Shown: positions 16,325-24,413 of the stretch, piece after piece
Numbering within the stretch: the stretch's first letter is position 1
Layout of the letters: every line of letters starts with the position of its first letter
Source of the DNA: Fulvimonas soli
GTDB lineage: Bacteria; Pseudomonadota; Gammaproteobacteria; Xanthomonadales; Rhodanobacteraceae
Assembly (NCBI RefSeq): GCF_003148905.1
Contig: NZ_QGHC01000003.1
Location: forward strand, 62,001 to 126,000
Direction of reading: 5' to 3'
Length of the DNA stretch: 64,000 nucleotides
Program-made: the position numbers and the translations under genes
The notes under the pieces: model-generated
The model's input: the letters and a program-made list of their open reading frames with translations, nothing else
Database searches by the model: none
Told to the model about the DNA's origin: nothing

Positions 16325-17206
16325 ATGGACCCGATCCGCTACCTGCATCTGGACGTCTTTGCCGCCACGCCCGGCGGCGGCAACCACCTCGGCGTGGTGA
16401 CCGACGCGCGCGGCTGGAGCACGGCGCGGATGCAGCGCTTCGCGCGCTGGACCGGCCTGGTGGAGACGGTGTTCCTGCTGCCGCCGGACGATCCGGCCGC
16501 GCACTACCTGGTGCGCATCTTCACCCCGCACAAGGAAATCCCCTTCGCCGGCCACCCCAGCGTGGGCAGCGCGCACGCCGTGCTGGAATGCGGCCTGGCG
16601 CGGCCCGCGGACGGCCTGCTGTGGCAGGAATGCGGCGCCGGCGTGCTGCCGATCCGGGTCGAGGGCGCCGGCGCGGACCGCGTGCTGCTGCTGAAGTCGC
16701 CCGGCGAGCGCGTGCTGCGCACCGGCCTGGACGCGCACCCGCTGCTGCCCGCCGCGCTCGCGGGCGTCGAGCGCGGCGCGCTGCCGCCCGCGCTGGTGGA
16801 CGGCGGTCGCCGCTGGTGGCTGGCCGAGTGCGCCGACGAGGCCGCGCTGCGCGCCTGGCGACCCGACCACGCGGCGATCGGCGCGCTGGCGAAGGCCAGC
16901 GACAGCATGGGCCTGTGCGCCTTCGCGCGCGGCACGCAGCCCGGCTACCCGCTGGTGGTGCGCGCCTTCCCCGCCGGCGTGGGCATCGTCGAGGACCCGG
17001 CCTCCGGCGCCGCCAACGGCCTGATCGCCGCCTACCTCGCCCACGCCGAGCCGCACGGCCCGCTGGCGCGCGGCTACACGGTGAGCCAGGGCCGCGAGAT
17101 CGGTCACGACGCCGCGCTGACCGTGCGCATCGACGGCGCCGACGTCTGGGTCGGCGGCCGCGCGCGCACCGTGATCGACGGCCGGCTGCACTGGGACGCC
17201 GCGTGA
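16325..17206 (+). CDS. PhzF-like isomerase family protein
   Basis: A 293-residue protein of the PhzF/diaminopimelate-epimerase fold. Family blocks include the N-terminal [17 protein letters not shown], the segment [20 protein letters not shown] carrying the conserved Glu, and [10 protein letters not shown] near residue 225. PhzF catalyses an isomerisation in phenazine synthesis. Most genomic homologues, including this one without phenazine genes nearby, have unknown substrates. Its TGA overlaps the GTG start of the yaiI-like gene, so the two are translationally coupled. Confidence 0.92.
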   Translation: MDPIRYLHLDVFAATPGGGNHLGVVTDARGWSTARMQRFARWTGLVETVFLLPPDDPAAHYLVRIFTPHKEIPFAGHPSVGSAHAVLECGLARPADGLLWQECGAGVLPIRVEGAGADRVLLLKSPGERVLRTGLDAHPLLPAALAGVERGALPPALVDGGRRWWLAECADEAALRAWRPDHAAIGALAKASDSMGLCAFARGTQPGYPLVVRAFPAGVGIVEDPASGAANGLIAAYLAHAEPHGPLARGYTVSQGREIGHDAALTVRIDGADVWVGGRARTVIDGRLHWDAA

Positions 17207-17697
17207 GCGGCGAGCCCGCCGCCGACGGCGACGCCGCGCCGCAGATCTGGGTGGACGCCGACGCCTGCCCGGCGCCGGTCAAGGAGATCCTGTTCCGCGC
17301 CGCCGAGCGCGTGCCGGTGCGGGTGACGCTGGTGGCCAACCAGTTCCTGCGCACGCCGGCCTCGCGCCGGGTGCGGGCGATCCAGGTGCCCGGCGGCTTC
17401 GACGCGGCGGATGCCGAGATCGAGCGGCGCGTGCGCGCCGGCGACCTGGTGGTGACGCAGGACATCCCGCTGGCCGCGGCGGTGATCGCCAAGGGCGCGC
17501 TGGCGCTGCACCCGCGCGGCGAGCTCCACACCGCCGAAACCATCGCGCAGCGGCTGTCGATGCGCAACTTCCTCGACGAGCTGCGCGGCGCCGGCGTGGA
17601 CACCGGCGGCCCGGCCGCGTTCCACCCGCGCGACCGCCAGGCCTTCGCCAACAGCCTCGACCGCTGGCTGGCCCGGCTCGGGCGTCCGCCGCGCTGA
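17203..17697 (+). CDS. yaiI: YaiI/YqxD family protein (UPF0178, DUF188)
   Basis: A 164-residue protein with the family start [16 protein letters not shown] and the block [15 protein letters not shown]. The Asp residues in these motifs resemble PIN/NYN-like nuclease folds. The biochemical function is not established. The start is a GTG at 17203 overlapping the stop of the PhzF-like gene (GTGA), which adds a short Gly/Ala linker before the conserved core. Two facing REP elements follow. Confidence 0.92.
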   Translation: MSGEPAADGDAAPQIWVDADACPAPVKEILFRAAERVPVRVTLVANQFLRTPASRRVRAIQVPGGFDAADAEIERRVRAGDLVVTQDIPLAAAVIAKGALALHPRGELHTAETIAQRLSMRNFLDELRGAGVDTGGPAAFHPRDRQAFANSLDRWLARLGRPPR

Positions 17698-17773
17698 GCA
17701 GTTGCCGAGCCCCATCGCGGACCGCGCCACGGCCAAGCGCGTGCCCGTGGAAGAACGCATGCTCACGGGAACT

Positions 17774-17892
17774 CGTCATTCCGGCACAGGCCGGAATCCA
17801 GTCAAGACATGTCCCGCACAACGGGCAAAATTTCTTTGTTTGAGTATTTCGCAGGCATCCGCTACTGGATTCCGGCCTGCGCCGGAATGACG
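17774..17892. repeat. Inverted REP pair, cgtcattccggc family
   Basis: The arms cgtcattccggcacaggccg... (17774-17801) and its inverse ctggattccggcctgcgccg... (17865-17892) enclose about 60 bp of noticeably AT-richer sequence. This is a typical REPIN placed after a stop codon. Relatives occur at 37520, 39043, 43772, 49642 and 52005. Confidence 0.85.
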
Positions 17893-17977
17893 TCGAGGAG
17901 ATCCCGGAAGAACACGCCAGTCCACAGGCCTCGTGCCCGAACCCAACGCGCCGGGCACCGGCCAGGCGGCGTCACCC

Positions 17978-18856
17978 CTAGTCGCCGAGATGCGCGCGCC
18001 GCGCCGCCACCTCGGCCAGGACCGACCAGTCCACGTCCTCGTCGCCGGCGGCCAGCGCCTCCAGCAGGCCGTCGCGCAGCACGCCGGCGAAGGGCATCGG
18101 CACGCGCGCGGCCTCGGCCGCCGCCTGCGCCAGGCCGATGTCCTTGTAGCCCAGCGGCAGCGCGAAGCCGGCCGGCTTGTAGCGCCGCTCGGCGATCGGC
18201 TTCGCGTAGCCCTGGTAGGCCGGCGCGGCGAACAGCGTGGCGGTCATCACCTCGAGGAAATCCGCCGCGGCCACGCCGTGCGCGCGGGCCAGCGCGCTGG
18301 CCTCGGCCATGCTCTCGATGGCGGCGGCGAGCATGAAGTTGCCGGCCAGCTTCACCACGTTGGCGCGCTCGGGCGCCTCGCCCAGCGGCCACACCTTCGC
18401 CGCCATCGCCTGCAGCAGCGGCCGCACCTTTTCCACCGAAGCGGGCACGCCGGCGGCGAGGATGTTGAGCCTGCCCGCGGCGGCCACGTCCGGGCGGCCG
18501 AACACCGGCGCGGCGACGTAGCCCAGGCCGCGCCGCGCGTGCGCCTCGGCCAGCTCCTTCGCCAGCGCGAGCGAGATGGTGGCGTGATTGACGTGCACGG
18601 TGCCGGGGTCCATCGCGTCGAGCAGGCCGCCGTCGAGGAACACCTCGCGCACCGCGGCGTCGTTGGCCAGCATGCTCAGCACCGCCTCGCCCTGCACGGC
18701 GCGGTCGGCCGTGCGGACCACCTTCGCGCCCAGCGAGGCGAGCGGCTCCGCGGCCGCCGGCGAGCGGTTCCACACCGTCACCGCGTGTCCTGCCGCGACC
18801 AGGTTGCTGGCCATGGCGCTGCCCATCGCGCCCAGGCCGATGAAGCCGACTTTCAT
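17978..18856 (-). CDS. NAD(P)-dependent beta-hydroxyacid dehydrogenase (HIBADH family)
   Basis: A 292-residue dehydrogenase with an N-terminal Rossmann motif (VGFIGLGAMGSAMA) and the C-terminal all-helical domain of the 3-hydroxyisobutyrate / 6-phosphogluconate family. The catalytic Lys sits in NVVKLAGNFML. Substrates of the family include 3-hydroxyisobutyrate, tartronate semialdehyde and succinic semialdehyde; the exact one is not clear. The chosen ATG at 18856 is preceded by GGAGG with six bases between, which excludes 13 upstream residues. Confidence 0.92.
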   Translation of the reverse strand: MKVGFIGLGAMGSAMASNLVAAGHAVTVWNRSPAAAEPLASLGAKVVRTADRAVQGEAVLSMLANDAAVREVFLDGGLLDAMDPGTVHVNHATISLALAKELAEAHARRGLGYVAAPVFGRPDVAAAGRLNILAAGVPASVEKVRPLLQAMAAKVWPLGEAPERANVVKLAGNFMLAAAIESMAEASALARAHGVAAADFLEVMTATLFAAPAYQGYAKPIAERRYKPAGFALPLGYKDIGLAQAAAEAARVPMPFAGVLRDGLLEALAAGDEDVDWSVLAEVAARRAHLGD

Positions 18857-18957
18857 GCCGATCCTCCGTTGTCGAAAGTGTGGGGCCCTGGACATCCGTC
18901 ATCGCGGCCCGCCCCCATGCAAGGGAGCACACCCCGCGTCGGCGCCGCGCGAAAAGG

Positions 18958-20136
18958 CTAGGCCGCCTCGCCCGCCGCGTGGCCGGAAGCCCACGCCCAC
19001 TGGAAGTTGTAGCCGCCCAGCCAGCCGGTGACGTCGACCACCTCGCCGACGAAGTACAGCCCCGGCACCCGCTTCGACTGCATCGTGCTGGAGGACAGGC
19101 CGTCGGTGTCCACGCCGCCCAGCGTCACCTCGGCGGTGCGGTAGCCCTCGGTGCCGCTGGCGACGACCGGCCAGTCGTGCAGCCGGTGGCCGATCTCGCG
19201 CAGCTCCGCCTCGCGGTACTGGCGCATCGGGCGGCTGCCGAACCAGACCTCGCACAGCCGCTGCGCGAGCCGGCGCGGCAGCAGGTCGGCCAGCACGTTC
19301 TTCAGCTCCGCCGCCGGGCGCGCCGCGCGCTGCGCGGGCAGCCAGTCCGCCGCCTCGGCGTCCGGCGCGAGGTCCAGGCGCAGGTCGTCGCCGGGCTGCC
19401 AGTACGAGGAGATCTGCAGGATCGCCGGCCCGCTCAGCCCGCGGTGGGTGAACAGCAGGCCGGCGCGGAACGCGCGCTTGCCCACCCGCGCCCCGGCCTG
19501 CGGCAGCGCCACGCCGGCGAGGTCCTGGTAGCGCTCCAGGTGCTTGCCGCTCAGCGTCAGCGGCACCAGCCCCGCGCGGGTGGGCCGCACCGCGTGGCCG
19601 AACTGCCGCGCCAGCGCGTAGCCGAAGCCGGTGGCGCCCATGCTGGGGATCGACAGGCCGCCGGTGGCGACCACCAGCGACTCGGCGTGCACCTCGCCGC
19701 GCACGGTGAGCACGGCGAAGCCTTCCTCGGTCTTCCGCACCCGCTCCACCGCGCAGGAAGTCTCCACCCGCGCCCCCGCCGCCGCGCACTCGTCCAGCAG
19801 CATGCGCACGATCAGCTTGGAGGACTCGTCGCAGAACAGCTGGCCCTGCTCCTTCTCGTGCCAGGCGATGCGGTGCTTCTCCACCAGCGCGATGAAGTCG
19901 GCCGGGGTGTAGCGCGCCAGCGCCGACTTGGCGAAGTGCGGGTTGGCCGAGAGGTAGCAGGCGGGGGCGACGCCGAGGTTGGTGAAATTGCAGCGCCCGC
20001 CGCCGGACATCAGGATCTTCTTGCCCGGCTTGTTGGCGTGGTCCACCACCAGCACGCGGCGGCCGCGCCGTCCCGCGGCGATCGCGCACATCAGGCCGGC
20101 GGCGCCTGCGCCGATGATCAGGACGTCGGTTTTCAT
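18958..20136 (-). CDS. BaiN/HI0933-type FAD flavoprotein
   Basis: A 392-residue NAD(P)/FAD-dependent oxidoreductase of the HI0933/YhiN/BaiN group. An N-terminal FAD site (DVLIIGAGAAGLMCA) is followed by the very characteristic GKKILMSGGGRCNFTN (about residues 36-51) and a C-terminal family block (VDVTGWLGGYNFQWAWASG). In gut bacteria BaiN reduces bile-acid intermediates; in most bacteria the role is unknown. It lies about 100 bp upstream of the dehydrogenase on the same strand, so co-transcription is possible. Confidence 0.92.
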   Translation of the reverse strand: MKTDVLIIGAGAAGLMCAIAAGRRGRRVLVVDHANKPGKKILMSGGGRCNFTNLGVAPACYLSANPHFAKSALARYTPADFIALVEKHRIAWHEKEQGQLFCDESSKLIVRMLLDECAAAGARVETSCAVERVRKTEEGFAVLTVRGEVHAESLVVATGGLSIPSMGATGFGYALARQFGHAVRPTRAGLVPLTLSGKHLERYQDLAGVALPQAGARVGKRAFRAGLLFTHRGLSGPAILQISSYWQPGDDLRLDLAPDAEAADWLPAQRAARPAAELKNVLADLLPRRLAQRLCEVWFGSRPMRQYREAELREIGHRLHDWPVVASGTEGYRTAEVTLGGVDTDGLSSSTMQSKRVPGLYFVGEVVDVTGWLGGYNFQWAWASGHAAGEAA

Positions 20137-20180
20137 CGGGTGGCGAAGGGGGAACGGGGGAGCATTATAGGGACGAGGGA

Positions 20181-20275
20181 CGAGTAGCGAGGGCGCAAGC
20201 CCGAAGACCGCGGTCGTCCGCCATCCGCAAGCCGGCGCGACATACGATTTCCGCGCCCTCGCTGCTCTCTACTCG
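20181..20275. repeat. Imperfect inverted repeat upstream of yajQ
   Basis: cgagtagcgagggcg (20181-20195) is matched in inverted orientation by cgccctcgct plus actcg (20254-20275). Just before it, ggacgaggga cgag is a short direct repeat. It lies between divergent genes and is neither of the two REP families; it may be a third dispersed element. Confidence 0.45.
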
Positions 20276-20352
20276 CCGCTCACTCCTCGCCTCTCTTCCC
20301 CTCCACCCCGCCGCACCGTAAATTCGCAGCTTCCTCCCCGCCGAGCCCCGCC

Positions 20353-20835
20353 ATGCCCTCCTTCGACGTCGTTTCCGAGGTGGACAAGCACGAGCTGACC
20401 AACGCCGTGGACCAGGCCAACCGCGAGCTGGCCAACCGCTTCGACTTCCGCGGCGTGGACGCGAAGTACGAGCTGGACGAGTCGGTGATCGCGATGAGCG
20501 CGCCCAGCGAGTTCCAGCTGCAGCAGATGCTGGACATCCTGCGCGGGCGGCTCACCGCGCGGAAGATCGACATCCGCGCGCTGGACGCCGCCGACCCGGA
20601 GGTGAACCTGGGCGGCGCGCGGCAGAAGATCACCGTCAAGCAGGGCATCGAGCAGGCGGTGGCGAAGAAGCTGGTGGCCGAGCTGAAGGCGGCCAAGCTC
20701 AAGGTCGAGGCGCAGATCAACGGCGACAAGCTGCGCGTCACCGGCAAGAAGCGCGACGACCTGCAGCTGGCCATCGCCGTGCTGCGCAAGGCCGAGGTGG
20801 ACCTGCCGCTGCAGTTCGACAACTTCCGCGACTAG
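20353..20835 (+). CDS. yajQ: YajQ family cyclic-di-GMP-binding protein
   Basis: The 160-residue product matches YajQ/DUF520 throughout: MPSFDVVSEVD at the start, ANRFDFRGVDA, and VTGKKRDDLQ near the end. The Xanthomonas homologue binds cyclic di-GMP and controls virulence genes with a LysR regulator. It has two RNA-recognition-like folds. The gene is monocistronic; its stop codon overlaps the stop of the convergent membrane-protein gene. Confidence 0.97.
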   Translation: MPSFDVVSEVDKHELTNAVDQANRELANRFDFRGVDAKYELDESVIAMSAPSEFQLQQMLDILRGRLTARKIDIRALDAADPEVNLGGARQKITVKQGIEQAVAKKLVAELKAAKLKVEAQINGDKLRVTGKKRDDLQLAIAVLRKAEVDLPLQFDNFRD

Positions 20836-21341
20836 CCGCCCGTGCGCCGCAGTCGCGGCAGCGCGGCGCTGGCCAACGGCAACAGCACCATCGCCAGACA
20901 GAACCAGATCGACGCTTCCCACAACAGGCCGGGCGTCGGATGGTCGAGCTCGACCGACGCGATGAGGGACAGCTGCAGCGCCATCCAGAACAGCATGTGC
21001 TCCACCCGCAGCAAGGAGGGTGCCGCTCGCAGCCGCGGCGGTGTCGGCCCTACCGTGATGAGGCACCGGCGCCAGAGCAGGCCCGCCCTGAGTCCGAGCT
21101 CTGCCAGCAGCAGCATCAGCGCCGCCAGGTAAAAGCGCGCATGCGCCGGTGGTACGCCGCCGTGGCGGTCCTGCAGCCGATCCCGGGCAAGTTCGAAGAC
21201 GAGCAGCGCGTTGGCCAGGCCGAACCAGGCGAGCAGGCGGCGTGGCGGCAGCCGGAAGGCCCGCAGCCTGCCGTCCCGCATCGGGCGGCCAGGCCGGAAG
21301 AATCGGTAGCCGGCCCCCTCTTTGCCCTCGATCACGAACAT
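20832..21341 (-). CDS. Hypothetical membrane protein
   Basis: A 169-residue protein with a basic N-terminus and four probable membrane helices: LLAWFGLANALLVFEL, FYLAALMLLLAELGL, MLFWMALQLSLIASV and ASIWFCLAMVLLPLA. I do not recognise the family. Base use is slightly less GC-biased than its neighbours. It shares four bases with the yajQ stop region (convergent) and lies eight bases downstream of the DUF1345 gene, suggesting that it is the last gene of that unit. Confidence 0.7.
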   Translation of the reverse strand: MFVIEGKEGAGYRFFRPGRPMRDGRLRAFRLPPRRLLAWFGLANALLVFELARDRLQDRHGGVPPAHARFYLAALMLLLAELGLRAGLLWRRCLITVGPTPPRLRAAPSLLRVEHMLFWMALQLSLIASVELDHPTPGLLWEASIWFCLAMVLLPLASAALPRLRRTGG

Positions 21342-21348
21342 CGCGGTC

Positions 21349-22044
21349 TCAGCCCTGGCTCGCCACGATGTTCACGCTCAGCGCGATGATGAACACGTTG
21401 AAGAAGAACGCGATCACGCTGTGCAGCAGCACCACGCGGCGCAGGTAGCGGCTGGTGATCTGCACGTCGGAGACCTGGAAGGTCATGCCGATGCAGATGG
21501 CGAAATAGGCGAAGTCCCAGTAGTCGGGCTTGTCGGTCTTGGGGAAGTCCAGCCCCTGGTGCTGCACGCCGTAGTCGCCGTAGTAGCCGTGCGCGTAGTG
21601 CAGGGCGAACATCGTGTTGATGAACAGCCACGACAGCACGATGCTGAGCGCGGCGCCGGCGATGGCCGCCGCGCCGCCGGCCCTGGCGCTGTGCAGCTCG
21701 GCGCCCAGCGCCACCATCACCACCGCGGCCAGCACCACGCTGCTCCACAACAGGCCCCAGCGGCCGGTGTCCTGCGCCAGCGCCTGGTCGCGCATGTGCG
21801 CCGGGGTGGAGTGGTTGAACAGCAGGACCAGCCCGGCCAGGAACACCAGCGCGCCCAGGTCGAAGCCGAACAGCACCGCGCTGACCGGATGCACCCCGGC
21901 CCACGTCAGCGCGCCCGTCGCCAGCACGAACACCGCCGCGGCCACGCTCAGCCGCGGCCGCTGGTGGAAGAAGCGCACCGGCCAGCGGCGGCGCGGCGGC
22001 GCCGGGCCGCCGGCGGGTGCGGACTTGTCGCCGGGCGCGGACAT
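21349..22044 (-). CDS. DUF1345 family membrane protein
   Basis: A 231-residue integral membrane protein with about five helices. The family block YGDYGVQHQGLDFPKTDKP, followed by DYWDFAYFAICIGMTFQVSD, is diagnostic for DUF1345. Function is unknown; homologues are widespread in proteobacteria and actinobacteria. The start at 22044 is the first Met consistent with a short polar N-terminus and the first helix. It follows the small acetyltransferase gene by eight bases in the same direction. Confidence 0.88.
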   Translation of the reverse strand: MSAPGDKSAPAGGPAPPRRRWPVRFFHQRPRLSVAAAVFVLATGALTWAGVHPVSAVLFGFDLGALVFLAGLVLLFNHSTPAHMRDQALAQDTGRWGLLWSSVVLAAVVMVALGAELHSARAGGAAAIAGAALSIVLSWLFINTMFALHYAHGYYGDYGVQHQGLDFPKTDKPDYWDFAYFAICIGMTFQVSDVQITSRYLRRVVLLHSVIAFFFNVFIIALSVNIVASQG

Positions 22045-22052
22045 GGCCGGGC

Positions 22053-22328
22053 TCAGGCGCGCAGGTCGTCGAATTCCGGGTGCCGCTCCATCCACGCCGC
22101 GGCGTAGGAGCATGCGGGCACCACCTTCCAGCCCTGCCCGCGCGCGGCCGCCAGCGCGTGCCGCACCAGCTCGCCGGCGATGCCGCGTCCGCCCACCACG
22201 GCGGGCACCAGGGTGTGGGTGATGGTCATGACCTGGCCGGCCAGCCCGTACTCGAGCACGCATTGCGCGCCGTCCACTTCGGCGACGAACCGCTGTCCGG
22301 CCGCATCGTGGCGGATCTCCAGGGCCAT
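22053..22328 (-). CDS. Small GNAT-fold acetyltransferase (YjdJ-like)
   Basis: The 91-residue protein is a minimal GNAT domain of the Gcn5-related PF14542 type. It has VVGGRGIAGELVRHAL as the acetyl-CoA loop (about residues 43-58) and the end GWKVVPACSYAAAWMERHPEF, typical of YjdJ. The acceptor is unknown. It heads a probable three-gene unit with the DUF1345 protein and the hypothetical membrane protein, divergent from osmC. Confidence 0.9.
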   Translation of the reverse strand: MALEIRHDAAGQRFVAEVDGAQCVLEYGLAGQVMTITHTLVPAVVGGRGIAGELVRHALAAARGQGWKVVPACSYAAAWMERHPEFDDLRA

Positions 22329-22446
22329 ACGCTTCTCCCGCTCGGCGAAAGCCGCAGCATAACCCGCCGGCGGCCGCGCGCGGCCTTCGCGCCGCCTGCA
22401 TGCGGGCCGGCGGACACTGCGGCTTTCGCCACGGGAGACACGCGCC

Positions 22447-22875
22447 ATGAAGCAGCAATTCGCCTCCGCCGTGTGGAACGGCGGCCTGAAAGACGGCCAG
22501 GGTTCCATCTCCACCGAGACGGGCGCGCTGCGCGACGCGCCATATGGCTTCCAGTCGCGCTTCGAGGACGGCCCCGGCACCAACCCGGAGGAACTGCTCG
22601 GCGCGGCCCACGCCGCCTGCTTCAGCATGGCGCTGTCGCTGGGGCTGGAACAGGCCGGGCTGAAGGCGGCGCGGATCGAGACCCGCGCGACGGTGACGCT
22701 GGACAAGGCGGGCGACGGCTTCGCCATCACCGCCATCGCGCTCGCCTGCCGCGCCCGCGTGCCCGGCGCCGACGCCGAGACCTTCCGCCGGATCGCCGAG
22801 GCGACCAAGCAGGGCTGCCCGGTGTCCAAGGCGCTGCGGCCGCCGATCACGCTGGACGCGGCGCTGGAGGACTGA
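22447..22875 (+). CDS. OsmC family peroxiredoxin-like protein
   Basis: A 142-residue OsmC-type organic-hydroperoxide reductase. The two redox Cys residues appear in AHAACFSMALS (Cys58) and KQGCPVSKAL (Cys124). The PGTNPEELLGAAHAAC block and TRATVTLDK strand are family hallmarks. It detoxifies organic or fatty-acid hydroperoxides, usually with lipoylated or thiol reductants. OsmC genes are often stress-induced. Stands alone. Confidence 0.95.
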   Translation: MKQQFASAVWNGGLKDGQGSISTETGALRDAPYGFQSRFEDGPGTNPEELLGAAHAACFSMALSLGLEQAGLKAARIETRATVTLDKAGDGFAITAIALACRARVPGADAETFRRIAEATKQGCPVSKALRPPITLDAALED

Positions 22876-23166
22876 GGGCCAGAGCCCTCACGATCTCCCC
22901 GTGCCCTCCGGAGTGATCTGCGCGCGGGTCAGAGAAGCACGGAAGGTGCGCGGGGAAGCGCCATGGATGGCGCCAGCTTCGAGGCGCGAGGAGTGGACGC
23001 CGGTCCGCGATGGCGCGGCATGGCGGGAAGCGGGCGGTGTGACCCACGGCGCGCGCAACCTCCACACCCACCCGCGCTTCATCCCGCCGACCTTCCCGGC
23101 GCTCTTCCCCGGAAGATCTTGAACAGGCTCCGAGGCACGCCCCAGCCTGCCGGGTACGGGCGGGAG
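22876..23166. other. Gene-free stretch upstream of the yqjI-like gene
   Basis: About 290 bp after osmC with short frames on both strands but no recognisable domain. Several short palindromic words occur (for example around ccatggatggcgcc, 22961-22974), but there is no clear terminator or REP element. It may be a decayed gene. Confidence 0.4.
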
Positions 23167-23219
23167 TTGCATTCCGATATGATTGAGATATATCGTAAGA
23201 CACGACCTCACGATATATC
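23167..23219 (+). promoter_or_regulatory. Promoter and inverted-repeat operator of the yqjI-like operon
   Basis: TTGCAT (23167-23172) and TATATC (23189-23194) form a -35/-10 pair with a 16-bp spacer. The inverted repeat GATATATCGT (23187-23196) and ACGATATATC (23210-23219), 13 bp apart, overlaps the -10 and start region. Each arm contains the palindrome GATATATC. Its position just before a PadR-family metal regulator strongly suggests autorepression. Confidence 0.7.
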
Positions 23220-23229
23220 GGATTCAGCC

Positions 23230-23889
23230 ATGCGCATGCACCACCTGTTCTTCCGCTCCCTGCGGCACCGCCATCACCCCTTCTGCGACGACCGCGCCGC
23301 GTTCGACGCCGACCGCCACGAGCGCCACGCCGGCCGCCACCACGGCCCGTTCGGCGGCCGCCACGGCGGCGACTTCCTCGGCGGCTGGGACGAGCTGCGC
23401 GGCGGCGGCCGTCGCGGCGGCGGCCGCATGTTCGGCCACGGCGACCTCAAGCTGCTGCTGCTGGCGCTGATCGAGCAGCAGCCCCGCCACGGCTACGAGC
23501 TGATCCGCATCATCGAGGAGATGTTCCACGGCCACTACTCGCCCAGCCCCGGCGCGATCTATCCCACCCTCACCATGCTGGAGGAGCTCGGCTATGCCGA
23601 GGCGCGCAGCGAGGCGGGCGGCCGCAGGCTCTACTCGATCACCGACGCCGGCCGCGCCTTCCTGGAGGAGAACCGCGCGGCGGTGGAAGCGGTCACCGCG
23701 CGCACCGAGCACAGCGCGCGCATGGCCGCCAGGATGGCCCTGCCGATGGGCGTGCGCAAGGCGATGCACGCGCTCAAGCACGCGCTGCTGATGCGCGGCG
23801 CGGACTGGAACAAGGCCGAGGCGCAGCGCGTGGCGGCGATCCTGGAACGCGCCGCCGCCGAGATCGCCGGCGGACGGAGCGATGACTGA
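23230..23889 (+). CDS. yqjI: YqjI/NfeR-like PadR-family metal-responsive repressor
   Basis: A 219-residue PadR regulator with a metal-binding extension. Residues 1-65 are rich in His (ten) with one Cys and many Gly/Arg. The PadR winged helix starts near residue 70 (FGHGDLKLLLLALIEQ, then HGYELI and SPGAIYPTLTMLEELGY), followed by a C-terminal dimerisation helix. This layout matches E. coli YqjI (NfeR), a nickel-responsive repressor of the ferric reductase gene yqjH. A yqjH-like gene lies two genes downstream and a matching inverted repeat upstream. E. coli YqjI uses many Cys plus His; here the extension is nearly all His. Confidence 0.88.
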   Translation: MRMHHLFFRSLRHRHHPFCDDRAAFDADRHERHAGRHHGPFGGRHGGDFLGGWDELRGGGRRGGGRMFGHGDLKLLLLALIEQQPRHGYELIRIIEEMFHGHYSPSPGAIYPTLTMLEELGYAEARSEAGGRRLYSITDAGRAFLEENRAAVEAVTARTEHSARMAARMALPMGVRKAMHALKHALLMRGADWNKAEAQRVAAILERAAAEIAGGRSDD

Positions 23890-24331
23890 ACCCGGCCGCC
23901 TCGAAGCGCGCTGCCGCGCGGCCGGCCTGCGCCTGACCGCGCCGCGGCGGGCGCTGCTGGACGCGCTGCGGCGGGCCGACGCGACGGTCGACGCGGTGGC
24001 CCTGCTCCAGGCCGCGCAGCGCCAACACGCGGAGCTCCGCCTGGGCACGGTCTACCGCTTCCTGCGCGAGCTGGAGCGGCTGGGCCTGGCGCACGCCGAG
24101 GCGCAACCGCACGGGCGCATGCGCTGGCGCCTCGCCGAGGCCGGGACGGCGGACGACGGCGCCGTGCTGCGGCGGATGCACGACTTCCTGCACGAGCTGG
24201 AAGCGCTCGGCCTCGCTGCGCCGGCGACGGACGTCCCGCCCCCGGCGCCCGATCCCACCCTGCGGCTGCTGCAGCAGGTCGCCGCCCGCCTCGGCTACCG
24301 GCTGGCGCCGCTGCAGCCACCCGCCTACTGA
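23882..24331 (+). CDS. Fur-like winged-helix protein lacking the metal sites
   Basis: A 149-residue protein whose N-terminal half fits the Fur winged helix: GLRLTAPRRALLDAL, then LGTVYRFLRELERLGLAHAE (DNA-recognition helix and wing). The second half lacks the His-rich metal motif and the Cys pairs of normal Fur proteins; there is only one Cys (residue 11) and a Pro-rich segment near 120. It may therefore be a metal-independent or partner-dependent regulator. Its ATG lies inside the end of the yqjI-like gene (8-bp overlap), so it is translationally coupled. Confidence 0.75.
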   Translation: MTEPGRLEARCRAAGLRLTAPRRALLDALRRADATVDAVALLQAAQRQHAELRLGTVYRFLRELERLGLAHAEAQPHGRMRWRLAEAGTADDGAVLRRMHDFLHELEALGLAAPATDVPPPAPDPTLRLLQQVAARLGYRLAPLQPPAY

Positions 24332-24413
24332 GCCGGCGCCGCCGGCGTCCGCGCCTGCCCGGCGGGACGCGGCCCCGCAGCCGGCGCCCGCATTCCAGAT
24401 GGAGACGATGCCG

